This document shows positions 45,341 to 53,740 of a stretch of DNA of 64,000 bases, in pieces. This DNA is from Propionibacteriaceae bacterium (lineage in GTDB: Bacteria; Actinomycetota; Actinomycetes; Propionibacteriales; Propionibacteriaceae). The position numbers and the translations under genes were made by a program. The stretch covers positions 1-64,000 of the forward strand of contig JAUNKK010000005.1 in the NCBI GenBank assembly GCA_030532825.1, given 5' to 3'. Position 1 is the stretch's first letter, and every line of letters begins with the position of its first letter. The notes beneath the pieces are model-generated. The model was not told the DNA's origin. It searched no databases and saw nothing but the letters and a program-made list of their open reading frames with translations.

Positions 45341-45349
45341 TGGTTTCTC

Positions 45350-46099
45350 CTAGACGATGCGAACTTGGGTGTGCTCTTTGAGGGCCTCCACGGCGTCGTC
45401 GGGGAGACCGGAGTCGGTGATGATGCCGGTGATGGCACCCAGTGGCAGGAAGGAGACGAAGCCTGCCTGCCCAAACTTGGAGGAATCGGCGACGAGCCAG
45501 GTCTGCTCGGCACGGTCCCGCATGATGGTGGCCACCTGGGCCCCCTCGACGAAGCGCGTTGTCAGGCCGCGCTCGGGCGAGAAGCCGTCGGTGCCCAGGA
45601 ATGCGATGCGGGTGTTGAAGTCGCCGATGGCGCGCTCCGCGAGGGGGCCGACCAGCGATTCGGACTCGGGACGGAACACCCCGCCCGTGAGGATGATGTT
45701 CAAGCCGGGGTTGAGGCGGGCGTTGCTGAAGACCAGGGTCGAGTTGGTGACGATTTGCACGCCCCGGAGGTTGCTGAGATAGCGGGCGATGAGGGCTGCG
45801 GTGGTGCCCGCCTCGATCATGACGGTGTCATCGTCGCCGACGAGTTCCGCCGCGGCCTGCGCGATGCGTTCTTTGTCTTCGACGTTGATCTTCTGGCGCT
45901 GCAGGATGCCTTGCAGGGTGATGGGGCGGGCCCCGCCGCGCGTGCGCACCAGCATGCCTTGCTGCTCCAGGGTGCGCAGGTGGCCGCGGATGGTCACTTC
46001 CGACACCCCGAAGTCAGTGGCAAGGGCCGACACGCTGAGGCGGCCGTCGTCGGCCAGCTTCGCGAGGATCGCGTTCTCGCGCTCGTTGCGCTCTACCAT
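45350..46099 (-). CDS. DeoR-family transcriptional regulator
   Basis: The protein has 249 residues. Residues 1-57 form the DeoR winged helix (RLSVSALATDFGVSEVTIRGHLRTLEQQGMLVRTRGGA). The remainder is the sugar-phosphate-sensing DeoR C-terminal domain with VMIEAGTTAALIARYL and AFLGTDGFSPERGLTTR. DeoR regulators respond to phosphorylated sugars, so the operon it leads should act on a sugar or polyol phosphate. It is first in the operon, 9 nt before E2, behind a perfect small palindrome that is probably its own operator. Confidence 0.88.
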   Translation of the reverse strand: MVERNERENAILAKLADDGRLSVSALATDFGVSEVTIRGHLRTLEQQGMLVRTRGGARPITLQGILQRQKINVEDKERIAQAAAELVGDDDTVMIEAGTTAALIARYLSNLRGVQIVTNSTLVFSNARLNPGLNIILTGGVFRPESESLVGPLAERAIGDFNTRIAFLGTDGFSPERGLTTRFVEGAQVATIMRDRAEQTWLVADSSKFGQAGFVSFLPLGAITGIITDSGLPDDAVEALKEHTQVRIV

Positions 46100-46122
46100 C
46101 GTCGGCAGCCTTCCCTTGACTT

Positions 46123-46137
46123 ACGAAACACTTTCGT
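46123..46137. promoter_or_regulatory. Palindromic candidate DeoR operator
   Basis: ACGAAA-CAC-TTTCGT is a perfect 6-bp inverted repeat centred 30 bp upstream of the deoR-type start. Position and length suit autoregulation of the seven-gene operon. Confidence 0.55.
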
Positions 46138-46524
46138 TTGATCTACGGTAGCGCATCATTTTGGGGAGTCAAACAGTGAGAACGTAAGTTGCTCAGTGGT
46201 GAGGTCGCCCCCAACAGTTCGGTGGCCGCCCCCGATAGCAGTCAGCCAAACCGCGGGCCAGGCCCGTCCGCGTTGGGTTTGCGTCTACAACTGCTTCGGG
46301 CTCGGGCCCCGTCGCCGCCGACTGAAGGGCCAAGGACGATGGCGTCTTCGCACCATGGCAGCGGTGAACCTACTGGGGCGCTATCTGAGCAATCACGCGG
46401 TGATGTCCCACGGTTACTTGCTCGCCGCTCCCACCACAAGTCCTCTGGAAACCCGAACGGCGGTGAACTTGGCCGTCCCCGTCTGCCCCTGACTCGCACC
46501 ACGCGGCCCATCCCCCGCAGCCGA

Positions 46525-46597
46525 GCACGAAACGCCACAAACACCCCTTAGCATCTCGCCTGACCGCACCCTTTCCACCCCCAACGGCGTTTCATGC
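46525..46597. repeat. 73-bp element with inverted ends, copy A
   Basis: It starts GCACGAAACGCC and ends GGCGTTTCATGC (one mismatch to a perfect inverted end). The inner CACAAA, CCTGACC and CCTTTCC are shared with copy B, which is the same length and orientation, 98 bp downstream. The two lie in the long non-coding gap 46138-46791. Confidence 0.75.
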
Positions 46598-46622
46598 ACC
46601 CCCAGGTCCCCACCTCGCCCGG

Positions 46623-46695
46623 GCACGAAACGCCACAAATGCCGCTCGGCGCATGTCCTGACCCCAGCCTTTCCGATTTTGACGGCGTTTCGTGC
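46623..46695. repeat. 73-bp element with inverted ends, copy B
   Basis: Perfect 12-bp inverted ends, GCACGAAACGCC and GGCGTTTCGTGC, flank a 49-bp core sharing several blocks with copy A. It looks like a small non-autonomous palindromic repeat (REP/MITE-like). No ORF is carried. Confidence 0.75.
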
Positions 46696-46791
46696 TCGGT
46701 GGGGCGGCTGAGCTACTGGGCTCCAGGGCTCTGCGCGCAGGTCTGGCGCCAATCACCCACTTGGCTCCGTCCTCTCGATAGCCTGACGCGC

Positions 46792-48045
46792 ATGGCTTAC
46801 GAGTTCCGCTTGCACAAGATCACCGCCGCTGATGTCGAGGATCCGACGCGTTGGCGTGACTTCGCACGCGCCAGCTGGCGAGGCTTCAACAGCGAGCCCC
46901 CCGGCGATGACTGGCTCGCCCATCAAATCACCCTGGACCTAGAGCAAGGCTCAGTTCAGCGCACCGCCCACGCACCTGCCCTGCCGGGTGGCGAGCCGAC
47001 CGAGGTGCCCGTCGCTACCTGGGAGGAGTGGGTCGGCAGCCTCAACATCGGGGGCTCGCTCGTGGATGTGCTGCAGATCTCGGCGGTAACTGTCGCCGCG
47101 CCACACCGTCGTCAAGGCATCCTCCGGCGGTTCATGGGTGATTCGCTGATCGACGCCGCGACCGCCGGGGTGCCCATCGCCGCGCTAACGGCCAGTGACA
47201 CCCGTATCTATGGTCGCTTCGGGTTCGGTCTAGCAGTCCGCGAGGAGTCGATCGAGGTGCTGGCCAGCCCGCGCGAAGCGGTGCGCGGCACCGACCCCGG
47301 CCAGGTGGGCTACCTGCCGCTGGAGAACCTCCAAGAGGTCGCCTTCCGCGTCTTCCAGCGCTGTCACGCCACCACCCCGGGGTCGATCGGCAGGTCCAGG
47401 CTCATCAGCGACGTGCACTGCCGCTCACTGAACGAAGACCGCAAAGCCAACAAAAAGATCCTTACCATCGCGCACTGGGACGCCGACGGGGTCATCGACG
47501 GCTACGCCACCTGGAAGATGAAGGATGACACCATCGTCGAGGTGCTCGATTTCGCCGCCATCACCGAGGAGGCCAGCCTTGCGCTGTGGCGGATGCTCAC
47601 CGGGCTGGAACTCATCGTGAAGGTCGCCTACGCCAACGCCCGAGTCGACGAGGTCCTGCCGCTGGCTCTGCCCGATTCCCGCCGCTACAAGGTGCTCGGC
47701 CGATCCGACATGCTCTGGCTGCGCATCCTGGATCCCGCCGCCTGCCTTACTGCCCGCGACTACTTCACCGACGGCTGCGTGACCATCGGCATCGACGACG
47801 CCATGGGCTACGCCGCAGGCACCTTCGAACTCGCTGTCACCGGCGGCCGCGCCGAGGTGCGGCCAGTGTTGGATGAGCCCGAAGTGAACCTCGACGTAGC
47901 GGCCCTCAGCGCCGCCCTCCTCGGCGGCACCCGCCTAGCGTCCCTGGCCGCGATCGGCGACGTCACCGGCAGCGCCGATGCCATCGCCCGCCTCGACGCG
48001 CTCCTAGCTCGCCCCCGCGCTCCCTACTGCAACACCCACTTCTAA
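46792..48045 (+). CDS. Eis-like GNAT N-acetyltransferase
   Basis: From ATG 46792 (MAYEFRLHKITAADVED) it has 417 residues, the length of Eis-family enzymes: two GNAT folds plus a C-terminal SCP2-like domain. The acetyl-CoA loop is VTVAAPHRRQGILRRFM near 100, followed by ALTASDTRIYGRFGFGLA. The protein ends in CNTHF, and a free C-terminal carboxylate is catalytic in Eis. Eis enzymes acetylate amines, including aminoglycosides. The true substrate here is unknown. A broken copy of its C-terminal region lies 435 nt downstream. The longer frame from 46594 includes repeat B and is rejected. Confidence 0.87.
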   Translation: MAYEFRLHKITAADVEDPTRWRDFARASWRGFNSEPPGDDWLAHQITLDLEQGSVQRTAHAPALPGGEPTEVPVATWEEWVGSLNIGGSLVDVLQISAVTVAAPHRRQGILRRFMGDSLIDAATAGVPIAALTASDTRIYGRFGFGLAVREESIEVLASPREAVRGTDPGQVGYLPLENLQEVAFRVFQRCHATTPGSIGRSRLISDVHCRSLNEDRKANKKILTIAHWDADGVIDGYATWKMKDDTIVEVLDFAAITEEASLALWRMLTGLELIVKVAYANARVDEVLPLALPDSRRYKVLGRSDMLWLRILDPAACLTARDYFTDGCVTIGIDDAMGYAAGTFELAVTGGRAEVRPVLDEPEVNLDVAALSAALLGGTRLASLAAIGDVTGSADAIARLDALLARPRAPYCNTHF

Positions 48046-48480
48046 CGGGGAGCAAACCGGTGCGGCCTGCGCCGGGCCAACGCGGGTTGTGCATGGGTTG
48101 CGCCCCATCTCCCGCTGGAAGCCGGGGCGGGTAAGAACCGTTGGCGCCGTCCAGCTCCATGGCTTCATTCGGGAACTCGGCGCGTCAGAGGGCCCGATCT
48201 GATGCTCCGGGCTTGGCCTCGACGATGGAGTCAGCCGCAGTTGAATTGACTTGTGCGCGAGGCGCTGAGAACGGCATGCGCCACCTGAGAGCAAATCGCG
48301 ATCTTCGCTGCCCAGAGGAAGGAGAGCCAGGAAGTGGGTCCAGCTGAATTCTCGTGACAGCGTCACCAGAATCTGTGCGACGTACTGAGTCCGCCCAGTA
48401 TCGGGCACCTAGGAGTCAATGATTGAGCCCACCTGCCAGTGAGTCAGAGTCAAGGTCGCATAGACGTAGGAAGCGATCGA
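48046..48480. other. Non-coding stretch between Eis-like gene and its fragment
   Basis: I see no gene here. ORFs on both strands are short and composition is irregular. It may be decayed sequence belonging to the same duplication as the Eis fragment. Confidence 0.4.
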
Positions 48481-48626
48481 CTCACTTCCCGCAACTATTT
48501 CGCCGACGGCCGCGTGACCATCAGCATCGGCGAAGCCATGGCTACGCCGTGGGCAATCTGATCATGAACTCTGCCGATGCCGCCCGCAGCCTAACCAGCC
48601 GAGTCAAAGTAGACGAGATAACGTGA
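48481..48626 (+). pseudogene. Fragment of an Eis-like acetyltransferase
   Basis: The frame reads LTSRNYFADGRVTISIGEAM, matching LTARDYFTDGCVTIGIDDAM of the intact gene upstream. After loss of one G it continues GYAVGNLI against GYAAGTFEL. Only the SCP2-like domain start remains. It ends a few bases before the methyltransferase gene. Confidence 0.75.
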
Positions 48627-48630
48627 GCCC

Positions 48631-49377
48631 ATGCATGACGCGCTCACTGCCGAGGAACGGCTCACGGCCGTCTACGACGAGGACAACCCGAACGGGCCAG
48701 ACCATGACTTTTTCCGTGCCCTTGCGAGCGCCCGAGGCGTCGAGAACATCATTGATCTCGGCTGCGGCACTGGAATCCTGACGGTCACGCTGTCCGGAGA
48801 CGGCCGGACAGTGATGGGCATAGATCCGAATGAAGCGATGCTCAGTCGAGCAATGAACCGGCCCGGTGGTGATCGGGTGTCCTGGGTGCTGGGCACCAGC
48901 CGCAGCATCCCCACGGCCAGCGCCGACCTGGTGATCATGTCGGGCAACGTCGCCATGCACATCCTGCGCAACGACTGGCATCAGGCGCTCCACGACATCT
49001 CCAGGGGGCTTCGTCCAGACGGCCTCCTCGTGTTCGAGACGCGCAATCCCCTGTTCGCCGAGTGGCGGCGCTGGAACCATCCGCCCACCGAGCGGGACAC
49101 CGTCGCGGGCCGACTGCGCGAATCGCTGGCCACCACAACCCCGGATGAGCACGGGATAGTGACCATGAGCTGCGACAACGAGTTCCTCGACGACGGAGCC
49201 GTGTTCCACAAGGAGCAGCGGCTTCAGTTCCGTTCCCTCAACACCATCACGAACGACCTGGCCGCAGCGGGACTCAAGGTGGTGAACGTCTGGCGGAACT
49301 GGCAGCGCGAACCCTTCACCGACACACCCGAAGGGCCACTGATGATCTTTGAAGTCCTGCCGACTCGCACGCCGTAG
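48631..49377 (+). CDS. Class I SAM-dependent methyltransferase
   Basis: The protein has 248 residues. Motif I is IIDLGCGTGILTVTL near 40, the acidic residue ending strand 2 lies in VMGIDPNEAM, and motif post-II lies in ADLVIMSGNVAMHIL. FETRNPLFAEWRRW is typical of small-molecule methyltransferases. Substrate unknown. It is a single gene with no operon partner. Confidence 0.82.
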   Translation: MHDALTAEERLTAVYDEDNPNGPDHDFFRALASARGVENIIDLGCGTGILTVTLSGDGRTVMGIDPNEAMLSRAMNRPGGDRVSWVLGTSRSIPTASADLVIMSGNVAMHILRNDWHQALHDISRGLRPDGLLVFETRNPLFAEWRRWNHPPTERDTVAGRLRESLATTTPDEHGIVTMSCDNEFLDDGAVFHKEQRLQFRSLNTITNDLAAAGLKVVNVWRNWQREPFTDTPEGPLMIFEVLPTRTP

Positions 49378-49542
49378 GTGGGGATGGGTTAGCTTCGCCT
49401 ATAGTTGCTCGGGAAGCCTATCGAATTCGACCCAGCTGCGGTTTCATTCGGGCGAATGGAATCGTCAAGGATTTTTATGTACCTGCGACGGCGGACCCCT
49501 GCCCACTTCGGTGGCAAGCGCACTAGATAAGGGCTCGTCAGA

Positions 49543-49558
49543 GTCGGGTTAACCCGAC
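49543..49558. promoter_or_regulatory. Perfect 16-bp palindrome
   Basis: GTCGGGTTAACCCGAC is fully self-complementary with no spacer, about 100 bp upstream of a truncated serine hydrolase gene. It is a possible operator for a gene that has since decayed. Confidence 0.45.
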
Positions 49559-49650
49559 AAAATTCCGCCAGGTAACCCCATGTTTCGCCTTGCCTCGACT
49601 TGGCAGGGTGGGGCCATGAACACAGCAATGGACAAAAACGCAAACACTCC

Positions 49651-49989
49651 ATGCGGCTGCTGGCGGCGTCGCTGATTGGCAGCATCGGGGTGGCGACGGC
49701 AACCCTCGGGGGCATGTCGGCATCAGCAGCACCGCCAGAAGAACCACTCAAGACGCGAATGGCTGGCCTGCAAGAGCTGGGGTTCCCGGCGGTGTTGGCC
49801 ACCGTCACCGACGCACAAGGCCAAGCCACCGGCGTAGCCGTCGGCGTCGGCGACACATCGACGGGGGCTGCTGCCCCAGTGAACGGGCAAGTCCGGATCG
49901 GGTCCAACACTAAAACCTTTGTGGCGGTGGTGATCAGGCAGCTGGTGGAGGAAGGCAAAGTACAACTGGATGAGCCTGTCCGAGGGTGA
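49651..49989 (+). pseudogene. Truncated secreted serine hydrolase (beta-lactamase fold)
   Basis: A signal peptide (RLLAASLIGSIGVATATLGG, cleavage near ASAA) is followed by a normal family start and the SxxK motif in RIGSNTKTFVAVVIRQLVEEG. The frame then stops at 49989 after KVQLDEPV. More than two thirds of the expected protein, including the YxN and HxG motifs, is missing. The following 200 bp hold a short unrelated frame (AIATEFGLDADAMTAAFAAAE) that may be a fragment from another gene, so a deletion junction near 49975 is likely. Confidence 0.7.
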
Positions 49990-50211
49990 CACCCACCGGG
50001 CGATCGCCACCGAGTTCGGTCTCGACGCGGACGCGATGACCGCGGCCTTCGCGGCGGCCGAGACCCGGGCATGCACTACGGCGCGCTGGTCGAGATCAAG
50101 TTCGGGAGCAACACGGGTCAGGGCGGAGCGTCCGCTGCCATGCCACCCAACATACGTCGGCCGATGTGACAAGAACTGCTCTTGGGTGATGGCAGAGGAT
50201 AACCTGGGCCA

Positions 50212-50454
50212 ATGAGCACCCTGTTGGCGGTCACTCTTCCCAGCGAGCTGGTCGACGCGATGGATCTTGCCGTGCAGCGAGGGGATGCGCAGAGTCGAGA
50301 CGAATTCATCGTCGGGACAGTAAATCGTGAACTGCGGCGCTTGGCGGCGGAGCGCGACGCGGCAATCCTTCGGGAGGTGGGCCCCGAGGATGACTTGGAC
50401 GATCTGGCCGTCTGGACGATGCGCAACCTCAGCGGCGCAGGTCCCTTCGGGTGA
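50212..50454 (+). CDS. Ribbon-helix-helix antitoxin-like protein, no toxin partner
   Basis: The protein has 80 residues. The N-terminal LLAVTLPSELVDAMDLAV and SRDEFIVGTVNRELRRL fit a ribbon-helix-helix DNA-binding domain. The acidic C-terminus (GPEDDLDDLAVW) is like toxin-binding tails. No toxin gene follows. Instead its 3-prime end overlaps the convergent ABC permease gene by 26 nt. It may be an orphan or solitary antitoxin. Confidence 0.65.
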   Translation: MSTLLAVTLPSELVDAMDLAVQRGDAQSRDEFIVGTVNRELRRLAAERDAAILREVGPEDDLDDLAVWTMRNLSGAGPFG

Positions 50455-52036
50455 GGAGGGGTGCGGCCACGGCCCACAGTGCGACGGCGGCCGCGGCCAG
50501 CGCCGCGACGTGGCCCCAGTTAGCGCCATCGGCTAGGGGCTGGGCCGACGCGTAGTAATAGAACGGCGAGATTCTCGCCCACCCGGCCAGGCTGGGGTTC
50601 ATCGGCAGCGTCGTGTACACCATGTACCCCGCCAGTCCGAAGACGACAGCAGCCCAGGTGGCCGCGGCCCGGGAACCGAACGCCGCCATTGCCAGCAGCG
50701 AGACCGCCGCCGACAACAGTCCCAGCGCCGCCAGGTGCGCCGCCGCCCCGGCGATGTGCACCCTGTCGAGGCCCATATCACCCAGAGCCGACCCGCCCCA
50801 GACGCCGAACCCGGTCAGCCCGGCGACCAGCGTCACCGCCAACACCTGCGCCGCCACGGCGACCCCCAGCGCCCGCAGCCGCGAGCCCCGCGCCGACAGC
50901 ACCAGCCCCAGGCGGCCCGAACGTTCGTCATCACCCAGTGCACCCGCCACCGCGGCACCCGCCAAGATCACCGCGGCCGGGGCCACCAAGCCCATCGTCT
51001 CACCCCAATAGAACCCGGCCGGAGTGCTCATGTCCCCGGCGCCCCACACCTGCAGCAGCTCCGGCGGTAGGGCGGCATTCATGCTGGCCAGATTCGGCCG
51101 CATCTGCTCATACACCGGCCCCATCAGCAGCCCCATCACACCGAACATCGTCGCGCCCAGCACCAGCCATAAACCCGCATGGCGCGTCAGGCCCAGCCAC
51201 AGCGGGCCCGGCGCCGCCGCCCGGCTCCGCCCCCGCACCCGAGGCACCGGTCGCGCACCGACAACCGTGAGGTCGCGCCGGGCAAAGACGACGACACCGG
51301 CCATCAACAGTACCGTCGCGACGCCAAGCTGCAGCGCCAGCCGCCCACCCTCAAGCCCGCCCACCAGCACCTCCGGCTTCGAGTACCAAGACCAGGGCAC
51401 GAAATCCACCAGATCCGCGGTCTCGCTGGACAGCGGCAATAGCCCGGCGAACAACCAGCCAAGCGCCACCGTCGCTGCTCCGATCCCGGATGCCAGCCCG
51501 GGGCGTCCCGTCGCCGCGCCGACGGCAAAAGCCAACGACCCACAAAGCAGCGCGTTCGCGGTCAGCGCGAGGCACAGCTCTGCTAGGTGCGTCTCCCCCA
51601 GCTCCAGGCCGAGCAGCACGGCGGTCGCCTCGGCCACACCCCACAGTGCCGCCCCCACGATGGCGAGCGCGCCTACCAGCACCCCCGCCTTCGCCAGAGC
51701 CACCACGGTGCGCGACACCGGCTGGCCCAGCACCAGGTGCAGCGTCTGATCTCGCTCCTCGCCCGCGACGAGTTGCGCCCCGACCGCGACGGCAAACCCA
51801 GCGACCGTCACCGCACCCAGGAAACCCAGCATCTGTCCGTAGCCCATCACAGCCGGATCGGCACCGCTCGGGATACCGGCCAGCGCGAGCATCTCAGGGG
51901 GCAGTTGCGAGTAGACATCCTGGTTGAGTCCCTGCACCGTCGCCAGGCCAAGCAGCAGCAGGGCGAATAACGCCACGACGACGGCGAGCGCACCCCGCCA
52001 CCGTTGGGTGAAGCCGAAGCCAAGTACAGCGGTCAT
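50429..52036 (-). CDS. ABC-2-type exporter permease
   Basis: This permease of 535 residues has about 12 hydrophobic segments in two related halves. The VAGEERDQTLHLVLGQPVSR stretch near 88 and GDDERSGRLGLVLSARGSR near 370 are the repeated loops of two-half ABC-2 exporter permeases (tetronasin/antibiotic-resistance type). It is coupled to the ATPase gene by ATGA overlap. It likely exports a drug or lipid. Substrate unknown. Confidence 0.8.
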   Translation of the reverse strand: MTAVLGFGFTQRWRGALAVVVALFALLLLGLATVQGLNQDVYSQLPPEMLALAGIPSGADPAVMGYGQMLGFLGAVTVAGFAVAVGAQLVAGEERDQTLHLVLGQPVSRTVVALAKAGVLVGALAIVGAALWGVAEATAVLLGLELGETHLAELCLALTANALLCGSLAFAVGAATGRPGLASGIGAATVALGWLFAGLLPLSSETADLVDFVPWSWYSKPEVLVGGLEGGRLALQLGVATVLLMAGVVVFARRDLTVVGARPVPRVRGRSRAAAPGPLWLGLTRHAGLWLVLGATMFGVMGLLMGPVYEQMRPNLASMNAALPPELLQVWGAGDMSTPAGFYWGETMGLVAPAAVILAGAAVAGALGDDERSGRLGLVLSARGSRLRALGVAVAAQVLAVTLVAGLTGFGVWGGSALGDMGLDRVHIAGAAAHLAALGLLSAAVSLLAMAAFGSRAAATWAAVVFGLAGYMVYTTLPMNPSLAGWARISPFYYYASAQPLADGANWGHVAALAAAAVALWAVAAPLLTRRDLRR

Positions 52037-52932
52037 GCTGCCTTACCTTCCGAAGTCTCCTCATAGAACGCCAGGAAGACTTCTTCCAGGTCGGCGTCGT
52101 GGGCCGTGAGGTCGACGATCCGATAGCGGCGACCCACCGCGTCGAGCAGCGCCCCCAACTCCCCGTCAAACGACAACGTCACGCGCGCCCCAGCCACCGC
52201 GACATCGTGGGCACCGGACAGTGCGGCGAAGAACTCGGCGTCGGCGTCGCCGTCGAGCAGCAGCACGACCCGTCGCAGCGCCCGCAGCCCGGCGACGTCC
52301 TCGACGGCCACCAGTTCGCCGCCACGGATGATCGCCACCCGGTCCGCCACCCGCTGCACCTCGGAGAGCGTGTGGCTGGACAGGAATACGGTGCGTCCCT
52401 CCTCCGCCACCTCGCGCAACACCCGCTGGAACTCGTGCTGCACCAGCGGATCCAGCCCGGTGTTGGGCTCGTCCAAAATCAGCAGTTCCGGGCGATGCAT
52501 CAGCGCGGCGATCAGCCCGATCTTCTGCCGGTTGCCGCTGGAAAGGCCGCCGACGCGCTTGCTGAGGTCGGCGTCGAACCGCTCGGCTAGCTCCTCGACG
52601 AAGCGCCAGTCGACGCCGCCCCGCAACCGCGCGAAGAACCGTAACGTCTGGGCGCCGGTGAGCTTGGGGTAGAGCGCCAGATCACTGGGCAGGTAGCCGA
52701 GTCGGCGGTGGATTTCGACGGCGTCGCGCCGCGAGTCCAGCCCCAGCACCTCGGCATGCCCGGAGGTGGGGCGGATCTCGTCGAGCAGAACGCGAATGGT
52801 GGTGGATTTGCCCGCGCCGTTGGGGCCGAGGAAGCCGAAGACGGTGCCGGTGGGCACCTCCAGGTCGATGCCGCGCACGGCGGTGAACCGGCCGTAGCGC
52901 TTGACCAACGCATGGGTGTGAATGGCGGTCAT
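52033..52932 (-). CDS. ABC transporter ATPase, drug-export type
   Basis: The ATPase has 299 residues. Walker A is GPNGAGKST near 38, the signature GLSSGNRQKIGLIAALM near 135 and Walker B LLILDEPNTGLDP. The C-terminal domain after 225 is the extension usual in DrrA/CcmA-like exporters. It pairs with the permease at 50429-52036. Confidence 0.88.
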   Translation of the reverse strand: MTAIHTHALVKRYGRFTAVRGIDLEVPTGTVFGFLGPNGAGKSTTIRVLLDEIRPTSGHAEVLGLDSRRDAVEIHRRLGYLPSDLALYPKLTGAQTLRFFARLRGGVDWRFVEELAERFDADLSKRVGGLSSGNRQKIGLIAALMHRPELLILDEPNTGLDPLVQHEFQRVLREVAEEGRTVFLSSHTLSEVQRVADRVAIIRGGELVAVEDVAGLRALRRVVLLLDGDADAEFFAALSGAHDVAVAGARVTLSFDGELGALLDAVGRRYRIVDLTAHDADLEEVFLAFYEETSEGKAA

Positions 52933-53072
52933 GTGGTTTCCTTCCGTTGTGGGGCGGGTGGTTCTCTAGCGCATCAACGACGGGGCGCTGTCCCAGCGAG
53001 AAGGCGCGTGAGGCAGCACAGGACGTTGCCTACGTCGCGCAACCAGGCAGAGCGGTCAGGTCGCCATCTCTG

Positions 53073-53293
53073 ATACACGCGTATAGCATACTGTACGGAT
53101 GTTCAAACCGCGAGTTGCCAAGCGATAGCTGGACCTACTTTTCGAGATGGGGAGTTCGCTCAGCCTGAGGGACGTTGCTCGGCTAGAACTGAGTATCCGT
53201 GAAGCGTTGGGCGTGGACGCCGATCTCGTACCGGAGAGCTCTCTTCGACCCGATCTTCGGGAGCGTGTGCTCGAAGAAGCGGTTCCGCTATGA
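53073..53293 (+). pseudogene. Remnant of an MNT-type nucleotidyltransferase (antitoxin)
   Basis: ILYGCSNRELPSD in one frame is followed, after a small frameshift near 53125, by LDLLFEMGSSLSLRDVARL and REALGVDADLVPESSLRP, ending RERVLEEAVPL. This is the order of MNT domains (GS...SDxDLLV, then DLV and LRP..R..IL.EA), which act as antitoxins to HEPN toxins. No start codon remains and the GS motif is corrupted. I see no convincing HEPN toxin in 53294-53740. Confidence 0.65.
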
Positions 53294-53561
53294 CTTCGGT
53301 CCTGAGAAGAGCTACTCATCGAGCCCGGACACGCTGAGCGATCGACATCGACTCCCCGGGTACGTCCGCCAAGCGACGTCATCCGTCACGGCCCCCAAGG
53401 CTCAGGGCACGGCGGCAATACCGTCTTGGCGGCGATAGGCGCGGCCTCGTCGTGATGATCAGACAATCAGCCACGCGGTTGTTCAGCCTTTCCCGCTGCC
53501 AACGCGGCTGGTTGCCGTCAGTATCGTCAGTCGCCGCGGCGAGCTTCACCTAGACGTCAAC
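53294..53561. other. Non-coding stretch after the MNT remnant
   Basis: I see no gene. Possible HEPN-toxin remains were looked for in all frames of this strand without a defensible match. Confidence 0.4.
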
Positions 53562-53653
53562 GCTACCGAATCTGCAGTCGCCAGACGACCAGTTACGCAG
53601 CTTGAACGCTACCAAATCCACACTTTCTGGACTACCAAATCCGCGCCCGCCGG
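53562..53653. repeat. Four 23-bp tandem repeats
   Basis: Units begin at 53562, 53585, 53608 and 53631. Three carry RCTACCRAATCY at the same offset and the second is degenerate (ACGACCAGTTAC). A strict 23-bp period suggests an operator array. It lies about 90 bp upstream of a decayed peptidase gene with no obvious regulator. Confidence 0.65.
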
Positions 53654-53740
53654 CCACCCGCGTTGTAGGGCTAACCCCATCGCATATTGGGTGGGTAGCA
53701 GGATCCCGCGCCGGGTCGCCGCGTCCGTAGCGTCGACACC

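Noticed and set aside
46242..46544. 100-codon minus-strand ORF before the 73-bp repeats
   Set aside because: Arg/Pro/Ser-rich composition, no family resemblance and overlap with repeat A.
53056..53382. 108-codon minus-strand ORF
   Set aside because: It is antisense to the MNT remnant, whose plus-strand frames carry real family motifs.
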